Shown here piece by piece: positions 16,077 to 24,799 of a stretch of 64,000 nt of DNA. Both the position numbers and the translations under genes were made by a program. The stretch spans positions 310,001 through 374,000 of the forward strand of contig CAWHJN010000003.1 in NCBI GenBank assembly GCA_963829705.1. Reading direction: 5' to 3'. The notes under the pieces are model-generated. The model was not told where the DNA came from. It did no database searches and was given only the letters and a program-made list of their open reading frames with translations. Source of the stretch: CAWHJN01 sp963829705 (GTDB taxonomy: Bacteria > Bacteroidota > Rhodothermia > Rhodothermales > BA12). Position 1 is the stretch's first letter, and each line of letters opens with the position of its first letter.

Positions 16077-17303
16077 TCACTCGAAGCGCAGCGCCTCGAT
16101 GGGGTCGAGCTGGGCAGCTTTCCAGGCGGGGTAGACGCCGAAGGTGAGGCCAAAGAACGTTACGCCTACGACGGCGATGGAAGCCCAGAGCCATGGGAAG
16201 ACGAACGACGTCTCGAAGAAAATCGTGACGATGTTGCCCACGGCGATGCCGCTCAGGATGCCCAGCAGCCCGCCTACCTGGCACAGCACGATGGCTTCGA
16301 GGATGAACTGCCGCAGCACGTCGCGTTTGCGCGCGCCGAGCGACTTGCGGATGCCGATCTCGCGCGTGCGCTCCGTCACCGAGACGAGCATGATGTTCAT
16401 GATGCCGATGCCTGCCGCGAGCAGCGTCAACAGGCCGATGCCCGCACCGCCAAGCGAGACGGCCGACGTGACACCGCCGAAGTCTTCGAGAAACGAGTCG
16501 TTGCTGTCGATCTGGAAGTTGTTCTCGTCTCCGATTCGTACGCGGCGGATGACGCGCAGATGCCCAATGACCTCGTCTTTCGTCTCTTCGATTAGCTTCT
16601 GCGACGGCGCGCGGACGGTGAACGACAGGTCGCGGTCGGGCTGGCCGTAGTTGCTGAAGAGCGTCGTGATAGGCGTGAGGGCCATCATGTCCTGGTTTTC
16701 GCCGAAGGCATCACCCTTTTTCTTGAACACCCCGATGACGCGGTAGCGCCCCCGGTCACCGACGATGTCTTTGCCGAGGGGCGTCTCGTTCTCGAACAGC
16801 TTGTCCGCCAGGTCGGCCCCGATGACGATGACGGGCCGGGCCAAACGCACATCGTCCGCGGTAAGGTTGCGGCCGAACTCGACCTCGTAGGCGTTGTTGA
16901 GCGCGTAGTCGTCGTTGGAGCCGTAGAGGCTCACGATGGGATCGGTGGTCGTCCCGCCGAAGCGGAACTTGACGCGGCGCTCGGACACCTCGGGGCTGTA
17001 GGCGACGGGCAGGTGCGTGCGCTCGCGGAGCTGCTCGAATTCGTCGTACGTCAGCGGCGGCGACGCCTGCCAGTTACGCTGGCCCCCCTCGACCTGGAGG
17101 TTCCACGAACGGTAGACGGTGAACGTCGAAGACCCGAACGACTCGACGGCCTCTGTCACCGACTGCGAGATCACCTCCACCGCCGTCACCGACACGATGA
17201 TGGCAAACACGCCGATCACCATGCCCAGCAGCGTCAGAGCCGACCGCAGCTTGTTGGCCCCCAGCGCCGACAGCGCCATGCGGATGATTTCGGTGAATGA
17301 CAT
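16077..17303 (-). CDS. MacB/FtsX-type ABC transporter permease (1)
   Basis: 408 residues with the four-TM MacB layout: one helix near residues 20-45 (KLRSALTLLGMVIGVFAIIVSV), a large periplasmic domain to about residue 275, then three helices. After VSLGGAGIGLLTLLAAGIGIMNIMLVSVTERTREIGIRKSLGA (coupling helix) the C-terminus ends in PAWKAAQLDPIEALRFE. It probably exports a substrate or works as a mechanotransmitter with an ATPase and an adaptor; neither is in this window. It lies 94 bases downstream of a paralogous permease on the same strand, so the two probably form a heteromeric pair. Confidence 0.88.
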   Translation of the reverse strand: MSFTEIIRMALSALGANKLRSALTLLGMVIGVFAIIVSVTAVEVISQSVTEAVESFGSSTFTVYRSWNLQVEGGQRNWQASPPLTYDEFEQLRERTHLPVAYSPEVSERRVKFRFGGTTTDPIVSLYGSNDDYALNNAYEVEFGRNLTADDVRLARPVIVIGADLADKLFENETPLGKDIVGDRGRYRVIGVFKKKGDAFGENQDMMALTPITTLFSNYGQPDRDLSFTVRAPSQKLIEETKDEVIGHLRVIRRVRIGDENNFQIDSNDSFLEDFGGVTSAVSLGGAGIGLLTLLAAGIGIMNIMLVSVTERTREIGIRKSLGARKRDVLRQFILEAIVLCQVGGLLGILSGIAVGNIVTIFFETSFVFPWLWASIAVVGVTFFGLTFGVYPAWKAAQLDPIEALRFE

Positions 17304-17397
17304 GCTAATGGGTTAATGCGCCAATACTCAATTCGTTAGTGACTCATGGAAAGCAATCCGTCGTTGCCCTCGGGCATGGGCGAATTGAGCATTTCCA
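17304..17397 (-). repeat. heptamer-like spacer between the two permease genes
   Basis: On the coding strand GAATTGA GTATTGG CGCATTA ACCCATT AGC leads into the start at 17303. An approximately complementary GGAAATGCTCAATTCGCCC lies near the upstream gene's stop. The period is less regular than in other arrays. Confidence 0.5.
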
Positions 17398-18639
17398 CTA
17401 CTCATACCGGAGCGCCTCGATGGGGTTGGCGCGGGCAGCGCGCCAGGCAGGCAGGATGCCGAAGATGATGCCCACGCCCACGCAGATGGCGAAGGCGATC
17501 GTGACGACGGTAGGCGACAGGTAGGCCGTGAACACGCTGTTGATGGCCATCGTGATGGGGATCGTGAGCAGGATGCCGATGGCCCCGCCAAGTAGCGAGA
17601 TGGCGACGGCTTCGAGCAGGAATTGCAGCATCACCGCCCGGCGCGTGGCTCCGAGCGCCTTGCGGATGCCGATCTCGCGCGTGCGCTCTTTCACCGACAC
17701 GAACATGATGTTCATCACCCCGATGCCGCCGACGACGAGCGCCAGCGTCGTCAGAAACAGGCCGATGCCGTAGATCGTCCCTTTCACGCCCGAGACCACT
17801 TCGCGGAACGCCTCCGAGCGGTTGATGGCAAAGTCGTCCTCGTCGAGCGCGTCGAGGCGGCGTACGACGCGCGTAATGCCCCGGATCTCGTCCTCGACCT
17901 GCTGCTGCGTGGCCCCCTCGACGGCTTTGATGTTGACCTCGTAGCTGCGCCACCAGCCGCCGTAGAGCTTCTGGTAGACCGACATCGGCACCTGAAACTG
18001 CTCGTCGAACGAGAACAGGCCCAGAAACTTGCCCTGCGCCTTGAGCACCCCGATCACCTCGAAGCGCTGCCCTCCGATCCGCACGTGCTTGCCGATGGCG
18101 TTCTCGTTGGGAAACAGGTTCTCCTTGATCTCCGACCCGATCACGACGACGTTGCGTGCCGTTCGCTCCTCGAAATCGGTGAAGTAGCGGCCCTCGTCGA
18201 GATCGACCTCGGCCACGCGCGTGAAACCGGGCACCGTTGCCTGTGCGAACGCCTGCCGCACGACGCGGTCACGGTACTGGATGGCCGAGCCGAAACCAAT
18301 CGACGGCGCGGCGGCTTCGAGGTAACGCGCGTCGCGGACGGCCTCGGTGATGCGGACCGCCTGCTCGGCTGTCAGGCGCGGGCGCGTGCGGATTTTCCAC
18401 TCCTCGCTGGGCGGCGAAAACCACGGTTGACGCTGCACATAGTAGGTGTTGTTGCCCAGCATCGCCATCGACTTCTCGAAGGCGCGTTCCATCCCGTTGA
18501 TGGTCGTCATCGTCGTCGTCACCATCACGATGCCGATGATGATGCCGAGAGTGGTAAGGATGGCGCGCAGCTTGTTCTGCCAGATGGCGTCGAAGGCGTT
18601 GCGTAGCGCCTCGCGGAACTCGAACAGGAAGGTTCGCAC
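17398..18639 (-). CDS. MacB/FtsX-type ABC transporter permease (2)
   Basis: 413 residues from a GTG at 18639; a TTG at 18681 in the same frame would put 14 heptamer-encoded residues (PPNPDFR) on the N-terminus, so the GTG is preferred. The first TM helix is KLRAILTTLGIIIGIVMVTTTM. A periplasmic domain is followed by TIYGIGLFLTTLALVVGGIGVMNIMFVSVKERTREIGIRKALGATRR and two further helices, ending PAWRAARANPIEALRYE. It is paralogous to the next permease. No ATP-binding subunit is adjacent, so it must be encoded elsewhere. Confidence 0.85.
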   Translation of the reverse strand: MRTFLFEFREALRNAFDAIWQNKLRAILTTLGIIIGIVMVTTTMTTINGMERAFEKSMAMLGNNTYYVQRQPWFSPPSEEWKIRTRPRLTAEQAVRITEAVRDARYLEAAAPSIGFGSAIQYRDRVVRQAFAQATVPGFTRVAEVDLDEGRYFTDFEERTARNVVVIGSEIKENLFPNENAIGKHVRIGGQRFEVIGVLKAQGKFLGLFSFDEQFQVPMSVYQKLYGGWWRSYEVNIKAVEGATQQQVEDEIRGITRVVRRLDALDEDDFAINRSEAFREVVSGVKGTIYGIGLFLTTLALVVGGIGVMNIMFVSVKERTREIGIRKALGATRRAVMLQFLLEAVAISLLGGAIGILLTIPITMAINSVFTAYLSPTVVTIAFAICVGVGIIFGILPAWRAARANPIEALRYE

Positions 18640-18663
18640 GCGGAAGTCGGGATTGGGCGGTGC
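18640..18663 (-). repeat. heptamer stretch at the permease (2) start
   Basis: The coding strand reads CCAATCC CGACTTC CGC just before GTG 18639, with the same unit type as the arrays at 5.8 and 8.6 kb. Confidence 0.5.
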
Positions 18664-18737
18664 GAGCCTTACGAGATGCAATGGGTGGGGTTGCAGCGCG
18701 GCGTATCTTCCTGGCCTACCGAACGTCTCTCTTCGTC

Positions 18738-18896
18738 ATGAGCAAACTGAGCGTGCTGGCCGAGTTCTGGCAGTTTCTGCGGACGCGCAAAAAGTACTGG
18801 CTCGCCCCCATCATCGTCGTGCTGCTGCTGTTGAGCGCCCTCATCGTCTTCGCCAGCGGCTCTGCCCTCGCGCCGTTCATCTACTCGCTGTTCTGA
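18738..18896 (+). CDS. DUF5989 family small membrane protein
   Basis: 52 residues from ATG 18738 (MSKLSVLAEFWQFLRTRKKYW), with a longer in-frame extension rejected because it overlaps the divergent permease start. One TM helix, LAPIIVVLLLLSALIVFASG, is followed by the conserved end SALAPFIYSLF. This is the usual size and pattern of DUF5989 proteins, often found beside sugar- or export-related genes; function is unknown. It converges with uvrA, with only 22 bases between the stop codons, part of which is a partial copy of the GC palindrome family. Confidence 0.8.
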   Translation: MSKLSVLAEFWQFLRTRKKYWLAPIIVVLLLLSALIVFASGSALAPFIYSLF

Positions 18897-18901
18897 GCGC
18901 G

Positions 18902-18920
18902 GACGACGCCGCGGCACGTC
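18902..18920. repeat. partial copy of the GACG..CCGCGGC..CGTC palindrome
   Basis: GACGACGCCGCGGCACGTC retains the core of the 28-bp palindromes at 10225 and 54815 with one arm decayed. It sits between the convergent DUF5989 and uvrA stops and overlaps the uvrA stop codon (18919-18921). Confidence 0.45.
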
Positions 18921-21855
18921 ACGCCTCGGCGGCTTCGGCTTCCTCCTCCTCTGCGTCGGCGTCATCCGCATCGTCACCATTCTCACTCTGCATCGTGTCG
19001 AGGTCGAGGGCGTCAGCGCTGTCGTCGTAGACGCCGCGTTCGATCTCTTCGCGTAGAAAACGCGCGGTGGCGGTGTCCTGCCGGGCGAGTGCCTCGGGCG
19101 TGCCCGCGAACAGAATCTTACCGCCTGCCGCGCCGCCCGTCGGGCCGAGGTCAATGACGTGGTCGGCGACTTTCACCACGTCCATCGCGTGCTCGATGAC
19201 GACGACGGTGTTGCCTTTTTTGACGAGGGCGCGCAGCACGGCGAGCAAGTGGCGGATGTCCTCAAAGTGCAGACCCGTCGTGGGTTCATCGAGGATGTAG
19301 AGTGTCTGCCCGGTGCCAGGGCGCGAGAGTTCTTTCGAGAGCTTGATGCGCTGCGCCTCGCCGCCCGAGAGCGTCGTCGCCTGCTGGCCGAGCCGGATGT
19401 AGCCCAACCCGACCGAGTTCAGCGTGCGGAGCTTGCGTTCGATACGCGGCACGGCCTCGAAAAACGTCAGCGCCTCGTCTACGCTCATCTCCAACACGTC
19501 GGCGATGTTTGCGCCCTTGTAGCGCACATCCAGCGTTTCGGCGTTGTAGCGCTTGCCCTTGCACGTCTCGCACGGCACATACACGTCGGGCAGGAAGTTC
19601 ATCTCCAGCTTCACGATGCCCGCGCCCATGCACGTCTCGCACCGTCCGCCCTTGACGTTGAACGAGAACCGCCCCGGCTTGTAGCCCCGGATCTTCGACT
19701 CGGGAAGCTGGGCAAAAAGATCGCGCAGGTGCGAAAACAGGCCCGTGTACGTCGCCGGGTTCGAGCGCGGCGTCCGCCCGATGGGGCTCTGGTCGATGTC
19801 GATGACTTTGTCGATGTGCTCCAGCCCCCGAATGTCTTTGTAGGGCAGCGGCACCACCTGCGACTTGTGGAAGTGCTGCGCGAGGATGGGGTAGAGCGTC
19901 TGGTTGATGAGGCTCGACTTGCCGCTTCCCGAGACGCCCGTGACGGCGGTAAACGTGCCGAGGGGAATCGTGAGCGTGTCGCCTTTCAGGTTGTGCCCGA
20001 TGGCGCCTTCGAGCACGAGCGCTGCGCCGTTTCCGGGCTGCCGCGTGGCGGGGATGGGAATGTGGCGCTCGCCGTTGAGGTAGGCCGTCGTGAGGCTTTC
20101 GCAGCCGTTTCGCAGCGCCAGCGCGTCCGGCGGCCCCTCGGCGGTGACGTGGCCGCCCTGCTCGCCCGCGCCCGGCCCCATGTCCACCACGTAATCGGCA
20201 CTCTCGATCATCTCGCGGTCGTGCTCGACGACGAGGACGGAGTTGCCCAGGTCCCGCAGTGCGCGCAGCGAATGGATGAGGCGGCTGTTGTCGCGCGGGT
20301 GCAGGCCGATAGAGGGTTCATCGAGCACATACAACACGCCCGTCAACTGCGTGCCGATCTGCGTGGCGAGGCGGATGCGCTGGCTCTCGCCGCCCGAGAG
20401 CGTCCGCGCCGTGCGGTCGAGCGTGAGGTACTCGACGCCCACGCCGATCATGAAATCCAACCGCTCTTTGATCTCTTTCAGGATGGGTGCGGCAATGGTG
20501 GCGGCACGGCCCTCCAGCGCCACGCCCTCGAAAAACGCCCGCAGCGTCACCAGGTCCATCGCCACGAGGTCGGCGATGCCTTTGCCGCCGACGCGGTACG
20601 ACAGCGCTTCGGGCCGCAGTCGCCCGCCGCCGCACGTCTTGCACGGGAGCGGACGCATGAACGCCTCGGCCCACTTGCGCTGCCCCGTCGCGCCCGTGTT
20701 TTCGTACGTGTGCCAGATGTGGCCGTAGACGCCCGAAAAGCGGTGCTGGTACTTGACCTCGCGGCGCTTGTACGTGTAGACGATGTCGAACTGGCGGTCG
20801 CCCGCACCTTCGAGCAGCACCTGGAGTTGCTCCGGCGTGAACTCGCGCAGCGGCGTGTCGAACGTGAAGCCGTACGCCTGGGCGACGGCCTTGAGTTGCG
20901 AGAACACCCAGATGTCGCGCGGCTTGCCGAGCGGGGCCACCCCGCCCTGCGCGATGCTCTTGTCCCGGTTCGGGAGGACGAGGTCGATGTCGATCTCGCG
21001 TTTCGTGCCGAGGCCGCTGCAATCGGGGCACGCGCCGTAGGGCGAGTTAAACGAAAACGTGTTGGGCGACGCCTCACCGTACGACAGCCCACTCTCGGGA
21101 TCGACGAGGTGGCGCGAGAAGAGCACGTCGCGGTTTTCTTCCGGCAGGTGCGCGATCAGCGAGCCCTCGCCCATGCCGAGGGCCGTCTCCACCGACTGCG
21201 CCACGCGCGGCCGTATGCCGTCTTTGACGACGAGCCGGTCCACGACCACCTCGATGTCGTGCGTCTTGTAGCGGTCGAGCTTCATGCCGTCGGCGATCTC
21301 GCGCAGCGTGCCGTCCACGCGCACGCGCTCGAAGCCCTGCCGGGCGATGCCCTCGAAGAGTTCGCGGTAATGCCCTTTGCGGCCCTTCACGACGGGCGCG
21401 AGCAGCATCACCTTCGCGCCCTCGGGCAGCGCCACGATGCCGTCGATGATCTCGTCGTCGCTCTGCTTCCGCATGGCGTTGCCCGTGAGGTACGAGTACG
21501 CCGTGCCCGCCCGGGCGTAGAGCAGCCGCAGAAAATCGTAGATCTCGGTGACCGTGCCGACCGTCGAGCGCGGGTTGCGGCTGACGGTCTTTTGTTCAAT
21601 GGCGATAACTGGAGACAGCCCATCGATAAAATCCACGTCGGGCCGCTCCATCATGCCCAGAAACTGCCGCGCGTAGGCACTCAAACTCTCCATGTAGCGG
21701 CGCTGCCCCTCGGCGTAGATCGTGTCGAAGGCGAGGCTACTCTTTCCCGAGCCGCTCAAGCCCGTGATGACGACGAGTTGGTCGCGCGGCAGGTCGACGT
21801 CAGCGTTCTGGAGGTTGTGTACGCGCGCGCCGCGCACGGTGATCTGGTCGTCCAT
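18919..21855 (-). CDS. uvrA: UvrA excinuclease subunit A
   Basis: 978 residues from ATG 21855 (MDDQITVRGARVHNLQNADVD); an upstream in-frame start at 21882 adds nine unconserved residues. The two ABC ATPase halves have Walker A TGLSGSGKSSLAFDT and TGVSGSGKSSLINQT, with signature motifs RTLSGGESQRIRLATQ and TTLSGGEAQRIKLSKE. Zinc-binding Cys pairs are CPDC, CKTC, CETCMGAG and CETCKGKRYN. It finds DNA damage for nucleotide excision repair together with UvrB and UvrC, which are not in the window. The last 35 residues are a highly acidic tail not found in E. coli UvrA. Confidence 0.97.
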   Translation of the reverse strand: MDDQITVRGARVHNLQNADVDLPRDQLVVITGLSGSGKSSLAFDTIYAEGQRRYMESLSAYARQFLGMMERPDVDFIDGLSPVIAIEQKTVSRNPRSTVGTVTEIYDFLRLLYARAGTAYSYLTGNAMRKQSDDEIIDGIVALPEGAKVMLLAPVVKGRKGHYRELFEGIARQGFERVRVDGTLREIADGMKLDRYKTHDIEVVVDRLVVKDGIRPRVAQSVETALGMGEGSLIAHLPEENRDVLFSRHLVDPESGLSYGEASPNTFSFNSPYGACPDCSGLGTKREIDIDLVLPNRDKSIAQGGVAPLGKPRDIWVFSQLKAVAQAYGFTFDTPLREFTPEQLQVLLEGAGDRQFDIVYTYKRREVKYQHRFSGVYGHIWHTYENTGATGQRKWAEAFMRPLPCKTCGGGRLRPEALSYRVGGKGIADLVAMDLVTLRAFFEGVALEGRAATIAAPILKEIKERLDFMIGVGVEYLTLDRTARTLSGGESQRIRLATQIGTQLTGVLYVLDEPSIGLHPRDNSRLIHSLRALRDLGNSVLVVEHDREMIESADYVVDMGPGAGEQGGHVTAEGPPDALALRNGCESLTTAYLNGERHIPIPATRQPGNGAALVLEGAIGHNLKGDTLTIPLGTFTAVTGVSGSGKSSLINQTLYPILAQHFHKSQVVPLPYKDIRGLEHIDKVIDIDQSPIGRTPRSNPATYTGLFSHLRDLFAQLPESKIRGYKPGRFSFNVKGGRCETCMGAGIVKLEMNFLPDVYVPCETCKGKRYNAETLDVRYKGANIADVLEMSVDEALTFFEAVPRIERKLRTLNSVGLGYIRLGQQATTLSGGEAQRIKLSKELSRPGTGQTLYILDEPTTGLHFEDIRHLLAVLRALVKKGNTVVVIEHAMDVVKVADHVIDLGPTGGAAGGKILFAGTPEALARQDTATARFLREEIERGVYDDSADALDLDTMQSENGDDADDADAEEEEAEAAEA

Positions 21856-21921
21856 TCGGGCAGGGGAAATAACCCGTGCCAAACGGCAGCGCCTGCGTGT
21901 GCGTTCCTATGTGCGGGGCTG

Positions 21922-21995
21922 GTAAAGGGTGAAGAGTGAAGGGTACCCGGTGCACGGGGCAACACGTTACTTTACCCTCAAACCAGAATCCGCCG
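21922..21995. repeat. paired heptamer arrays between uvrA and nadC
   Basis: GGTAAAGGGTGAAGAGTGAA (7-base period) is followed after GGTACCC by TTTACCCTCAAACC before ATG 21996. The G-rich part is a C-rich leader on the uvrA strand. Confidence 0.6.
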
Positions 21996-22895
21996 ATGTC
22001 TTTTCCGATGCCTTCCTACCTCGACCTCGCCGCCCTCGACCGGCTCATCACGCAGGCGCTCGCCGAGGACGTGGGCAGCGGCGACGCGACGACGGAAGCA
22101 ACCATTCCGCCGGAGACGCGGGCGGAAGCCCGGTTTCTGCTCAAGGCCGACGGCGTGCTCGCCGGGCTGAGGGTAGCCGAGCGCGTCTTCGCGCATGTCG
22201 ATGACGGCGTAGAAGTGTCGTGGCACGCGGCGGACGGCGACGCAGCGGCGGCTGGGACGGTGTTCGGAGAGGTGCGGGGCGCGGCGCGGAGCCTGCTCGT
22301 GGGCGAGCGGCTCGCCCTCAACCTGTTGCAGCGGATGAGCGGCATCGCCACGGAAACGCGACGCTACGTGGAGGCCATCGCGGGCACAGGTGCGAAAATC
22401 CTCGACACGCGCAAAACCGTGCCGGGCCTGCGCGCGCTCGACAAGTGGGCCGTCGCGCTCGGCGGCGGCACCAACCACCGCGTGGGCCTCTACGACCGCA
22501 TCCTCATTAAAGACAACCACATCGCCGCGCGCGGTGGCGTCCGCGAAGCCATCGAGGCGGCAGCTCGCTGGCGCGACATTCACCTCCCCGGACTGGAAAT
22601 CGAATGCGAAGCGCGCACGCTCGACGAGGTACGAACCGCCACCGATACCGGCCTGCTCGATTTCCTCCTGCTCGACAACATGGTGCACGTCGAACACGGC
22701 GAGATCGACACGACGATGCTGGCCGAGGCCGTCGAAATCGTGGATGGGCGCGTGCAGACCGAAGCATCGGGCGAGGTGACGCTCCAGACGGCGCGGGCCA
22801 TTGCAGAGACGGGCGTGGACTTCATCTCCGTCGGCGCGCTCACGCATTCCGTCGCCGCGCTCGACATCTCGCTCAAAATCGGCCTGGAGATCTGA
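21996..22895 (+). CDS. nadC: nicotinate-nucleotide pyrophosphorylase (carboxylating)
   Basis: 299 residues from ATG 21996. LAEDVGSGDATTEATIP is the N-terminal signature, NLLQRMSGIATETRRYV and ILDTRKTVPGLRALDKWAVALGGGTNHRVGLYDRILIKDNHI are the substrate-binding stretches, and IECEARTLDEVR and FISVGALTHSVAALDISLKI complete the barrel. It converts quinolinate and PRPP to nicotinate mononucleotide in de novo NAD synthesis. nadA and nadB are not adjacent. The gene diverges from uvrA and converges on the first RlpA gene. Confidence 0.95.
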   Translation: MSFPMPSYLDLAALDRLITQALAEDVGSGDATTEATIPPETRAEARFLLKADGVLAGLRVAERVFAHVDDGVEVSWHAADGDAAAAGTVFGEVRGAARSLLVGERLALNLLQRMSGIATETRRYVEAIAGTGAKILDTRKTVPGLRALDKWAVALGGGTNHRVGLYDRILIKDNHIAARGGVREAIEAAARWRDIHLPGLEIECEARTLDEVRTATDTGLLDFLLLDNMVHVEHGEIDTTMLAEAVEIVDGRVQTEASGEVTLQTARAIAETGVDFISVGALTHSVAALDISLKIGLEI

Positions 22896-22898
22896 GCA

Positions 22899-22932
22899 CA
22901 GAAAAGGGCCAGCAGACACGGTCCACTGGCCC
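22899..22932 (-). terminator. terminator for the rlpA gene at 22958
   Basis: GGGCCAG (22906-22912) pairs with CTGGCCC (22926-22932). On the minus strand the stem is followed by TTTT, so it serves the minus-strand rlpA gene; nadC may use the same stem from the other side. Confidence 0.7.
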
Positions 22933-22957
22933 CTCTCGGGTTTGAGCAAATCGAGAT

Positions 22958-23557
22958 TTACAGCACTTCGACGCGCACGTTGGCGGTGCCAGTATGCTCC
23001 ATGCCGAGCACGCGAGCGGCAGCGTGCGACACGTCAAGCACGCGCTCCTTCGCGTACGGCCCACGGTCGTTGACGCGCACCACCACGGATTCGCCATTGG
23101 CGGTATTCGTGACGCGGACGACGCTGCCGAGGGGCAACGTGCGGTGCGCCGCCGTCATGGCCTCGGGGTCGAACGTCTCGCCGTTGGCGGTCGGGCGGCC
23201 TGCAAACTCATTGCCGTAATAGCTCGCCTCGCCCGTCTGGCGGACGACCCCTGTGCGCTCGGTGTAACGTTCCGGCGCGAAGTCGGCGGCGCTGGGCACC
23301 ACAGAGGGCGCGGCAAGCGCTTCGGCATCGGCCTGTGCGGGCGTGAGCACGAGCGCATCGGTCGCCGGCACGGTGGCCATCTGGAGCGTCTGCTCAGGCG
23401 AGAGCAAACCGGCTTTCTGTGCGCCGGCACCGGCGAGCACCATCATGCTGCCCAGCGCGATCTTGCGGATCCAGCGCTTTCGACGCGAGGGTTTATAGGC
23501 GGCAGAAGGAAGAGTGGGTGATTGGGAACGGGAAAAGGTACTGGGATTGGATTGCAT
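22958..23557 (-). CDS. rlpA: RlpA-like protein (double-psi beta-barrel), copy 1
   Basis: 199 residues as drawn from ATG 23557. A membrane anchor or signal (KIALGSMMVLAGAGAQKAG) is followed by a linker and the RlpA domain GEASYYGNEFAGRPTANGETFDPEAMTAAHRTLPLGSVVRVTN, then VVVRVNDRGPYAKERVLDVSHAAA. RlpA proteins act on denuded peptidoglycan at the septum; some are lytic transglycosylases. There is no SPOR domain. The first 20 or so codons (QSNPSTFSRSQSPTLPS) are a translated heptamer array, so the true start may lie further in, near the ATG pair around 23447. Confidence 0.82.
   Translation of the reverse strand: MQSNPSTFSRSQSPTLPSAAYKPSRRKRWIRKIALGSMMVLAGAGAQKAGLLSPEQTLQMATVPATDALVLTPAQADAEALAAPSVVPSAADFAPERYTERTGVVRQTGEASYYGNEFAGRPTANGETFDPEAMTAAHRTLPLGSVVRVTNTANGESVVVRVNDRGPYAKERVLDVSHAAARVLGMEHTGTANVRVEVL
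23494..23554 (-). repeat. heptamer array inside the annotated rlpA 5' end
   Basis: The coding strand reads AATCCCA GTACCTT TTCCCGT TCCCAAT CACCCAC TCTTCCT, in the same 7-base style as the intergenic arrays. Either it is translated or the rlpA start is downstream of it. Confidence 0.6.
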
Positions 23558-23752
23558 ATAAAACCGGTGCCGCAGAGCACACCGGGGCAGTGATCAGGCT
23601 ACGAAGACGGCGTTTGCACCGTCATGGCTCATTACCCCTATCCCCCGGCCTGCAATCCCGTTGCCATGAAGACGCTGCAACCCCGGCGTTACGTCTGCCC
23701 GTTTGTAACCGGATCAGAACGTGCGCCCTCCCCCCTCCTCACACGAAACGCA

Positions 23753-24373
23753 TCAGAGCACGTCAATGCGGACGCGTGCCGTGCCACGCCCGCGCATCTT
23801 CAGCGCCTCAGCGGCGCCGCGCGACAGGTCGAGGATGCGGTCGCCCGAATAAGGCCCGCGGTCGTTGACGCGAACGACGATCTGGCGTTCGTTGCGCAGA
23901 TTCGTCACCCGAATCACCGAGCCCAGCGGCAGCGTCCGGTGCGCCGCCGTGAAGCCGTCGGGGTCGAACGCCTCGCCGTTGGCCGTCGGGCGGCCTTCGA
24001 AATCCGCGCCGTAATAGCTGGCGATGCCCTCTTCGAGCGGGGTGCCCACCGCGTCCGCGAACTTGGCCGGGTCGAAGGCCGCTGCTCGCTTGATTTTCGT
24101 CGGTGCCGCATGGGGCTTGACGATGGCGAGCGCCGTGGCTCGCCGGGCGTATGCCTCGAAGGCGGGCAGAAAAGCCGGGCCGTGGTAGGTGCTGCGCTCC
24201 ATCTCGCTCGTTTCGACGCGCGGCGAAACGTCTGGTGCAGGAACCGCCAGGCGGCTGATGCCGGCTAGAAGCGACAGGGCCAGCAGCCCGAACAGCGCGT
24301 GCTGCGCGAGGCGCTGGCGGCGGCGACGCTGCTTCTGGGCAGCAGCGAGGCGCTCTATCAGGGTGATGTTCAC
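23753..24373 (-). CDS. RlpA-like protein, copy 2
   Basis: 206 residues from ATG 24373. A basic cytoplasmic start (ERLAAAQKQRRRRQRLAQ) leads to a TM or signal helix, HALFGLLALSLLAGISRL, and then a linker. The RlpA domain is GIASYYGADFEGRPTANGEAFDPDGFTAAHRTLPLGSVIRVTN, then VVRVNDRGPYSGDRILDLSRGAA. The domain is about 60 percent identical by eye to copy 1, but the linker and anchor differ, so this is an older duplication. No SPOR domain is present. It is probably a periplasmic peptidoglycan-modifying or -binding protein. The two copies are in tandem with a 195-base gap that holds no ORF I can support. Confidence 0.82.
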   Translation of the reverse strand: MNITLIERLAAAQKQRRRRQRLAQHALFGLLALSLLAGISRLAVPAPDVSPRVETSEMERSTYHGPAFLPAFEAYARRATALAIVKPHAAPTKIKRAAAFDPAKFADAVGTPLEEGIASYYGADFEGRPTANGEAFDPDGFTAAHRTLPLGSVIRVTNLRNERQIVVRVNDRGPYSGDRILDLSRGAAEALKMRGRGTARVRIDVL

Positions 24374-24480
24374 AGGCGTGGCAGCCGGTGGGCTGCATGG
24401 ATGTGGAGGCCAAGCATACGACCCATCGGCCTTTCACGCCACCTACTAAAGTTCGACCGCCCTTCGCGCCTTCCGCACGT

Positions 24481-24651
24481 TCACGTCAGCCGCTGCAAGT
24501 CGAGCAACACGTCCGCCTCGTCGATGCCCCAGTCGTACCAGAGGGCGGGAAGCGGCTGGCGTGCCCAGCGGGCCATCCAGACGACCCCCGCGACGGCTGC
24601 GCCGAGAATCCCGCTAGACGTGAGGACGAGGAAGGTTCGTTGGGTACGCAT
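24481..24651 (-). CDS. small single-TM hypothetical protein
   Basis: 56 residues from ATG 24651 (MRTQRTFLVLTSSGILGAAVAGVVWMARWARQPLPALWYD ...). There is one hydrophobic helix at about residues 8-27, then an aromatic and acidic tail ending DEADVLLDLQRLT. The longer in-frame ORF to 24822 overlaps the sufE start on the other strand and is unlikely. No family was recognised. It lies upstream of and divergent from sufE and downstream of RlpA copy 2 on the same strand. Support is coding-like amino acid composition only. Confidence 0.4.
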   Translation of the reverse strand: MRTQRTFLVLTSSGILGAAVAGVVWMARWARQPLPALWYDWGIDEADVLLDLQRLT

Positions 24652-24799
24652 GGCTGCACGAGGTTTGAGCAGCCTCAAGATAACACCGTTAACCTTGTCC
24701 ACCACGCGCGTTGGATTACCTTTGCGAGAAGAAATACCGCCTTTCTGCTGTCTCCTCCCCAGACCGAAACCCCCCTGCGCCCGGCGCTTTGCTTCCCCC

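Noticed and set aside
19159..21939. 926-residue plus-strand open frame opposite uvrA
   Set aside because: It is rich in Arg, Val, His and Asp with no recognisable motif, and lies wholly antisense to a complete, motif-perfect uvrA; GC-rich codon use creates such shadows.
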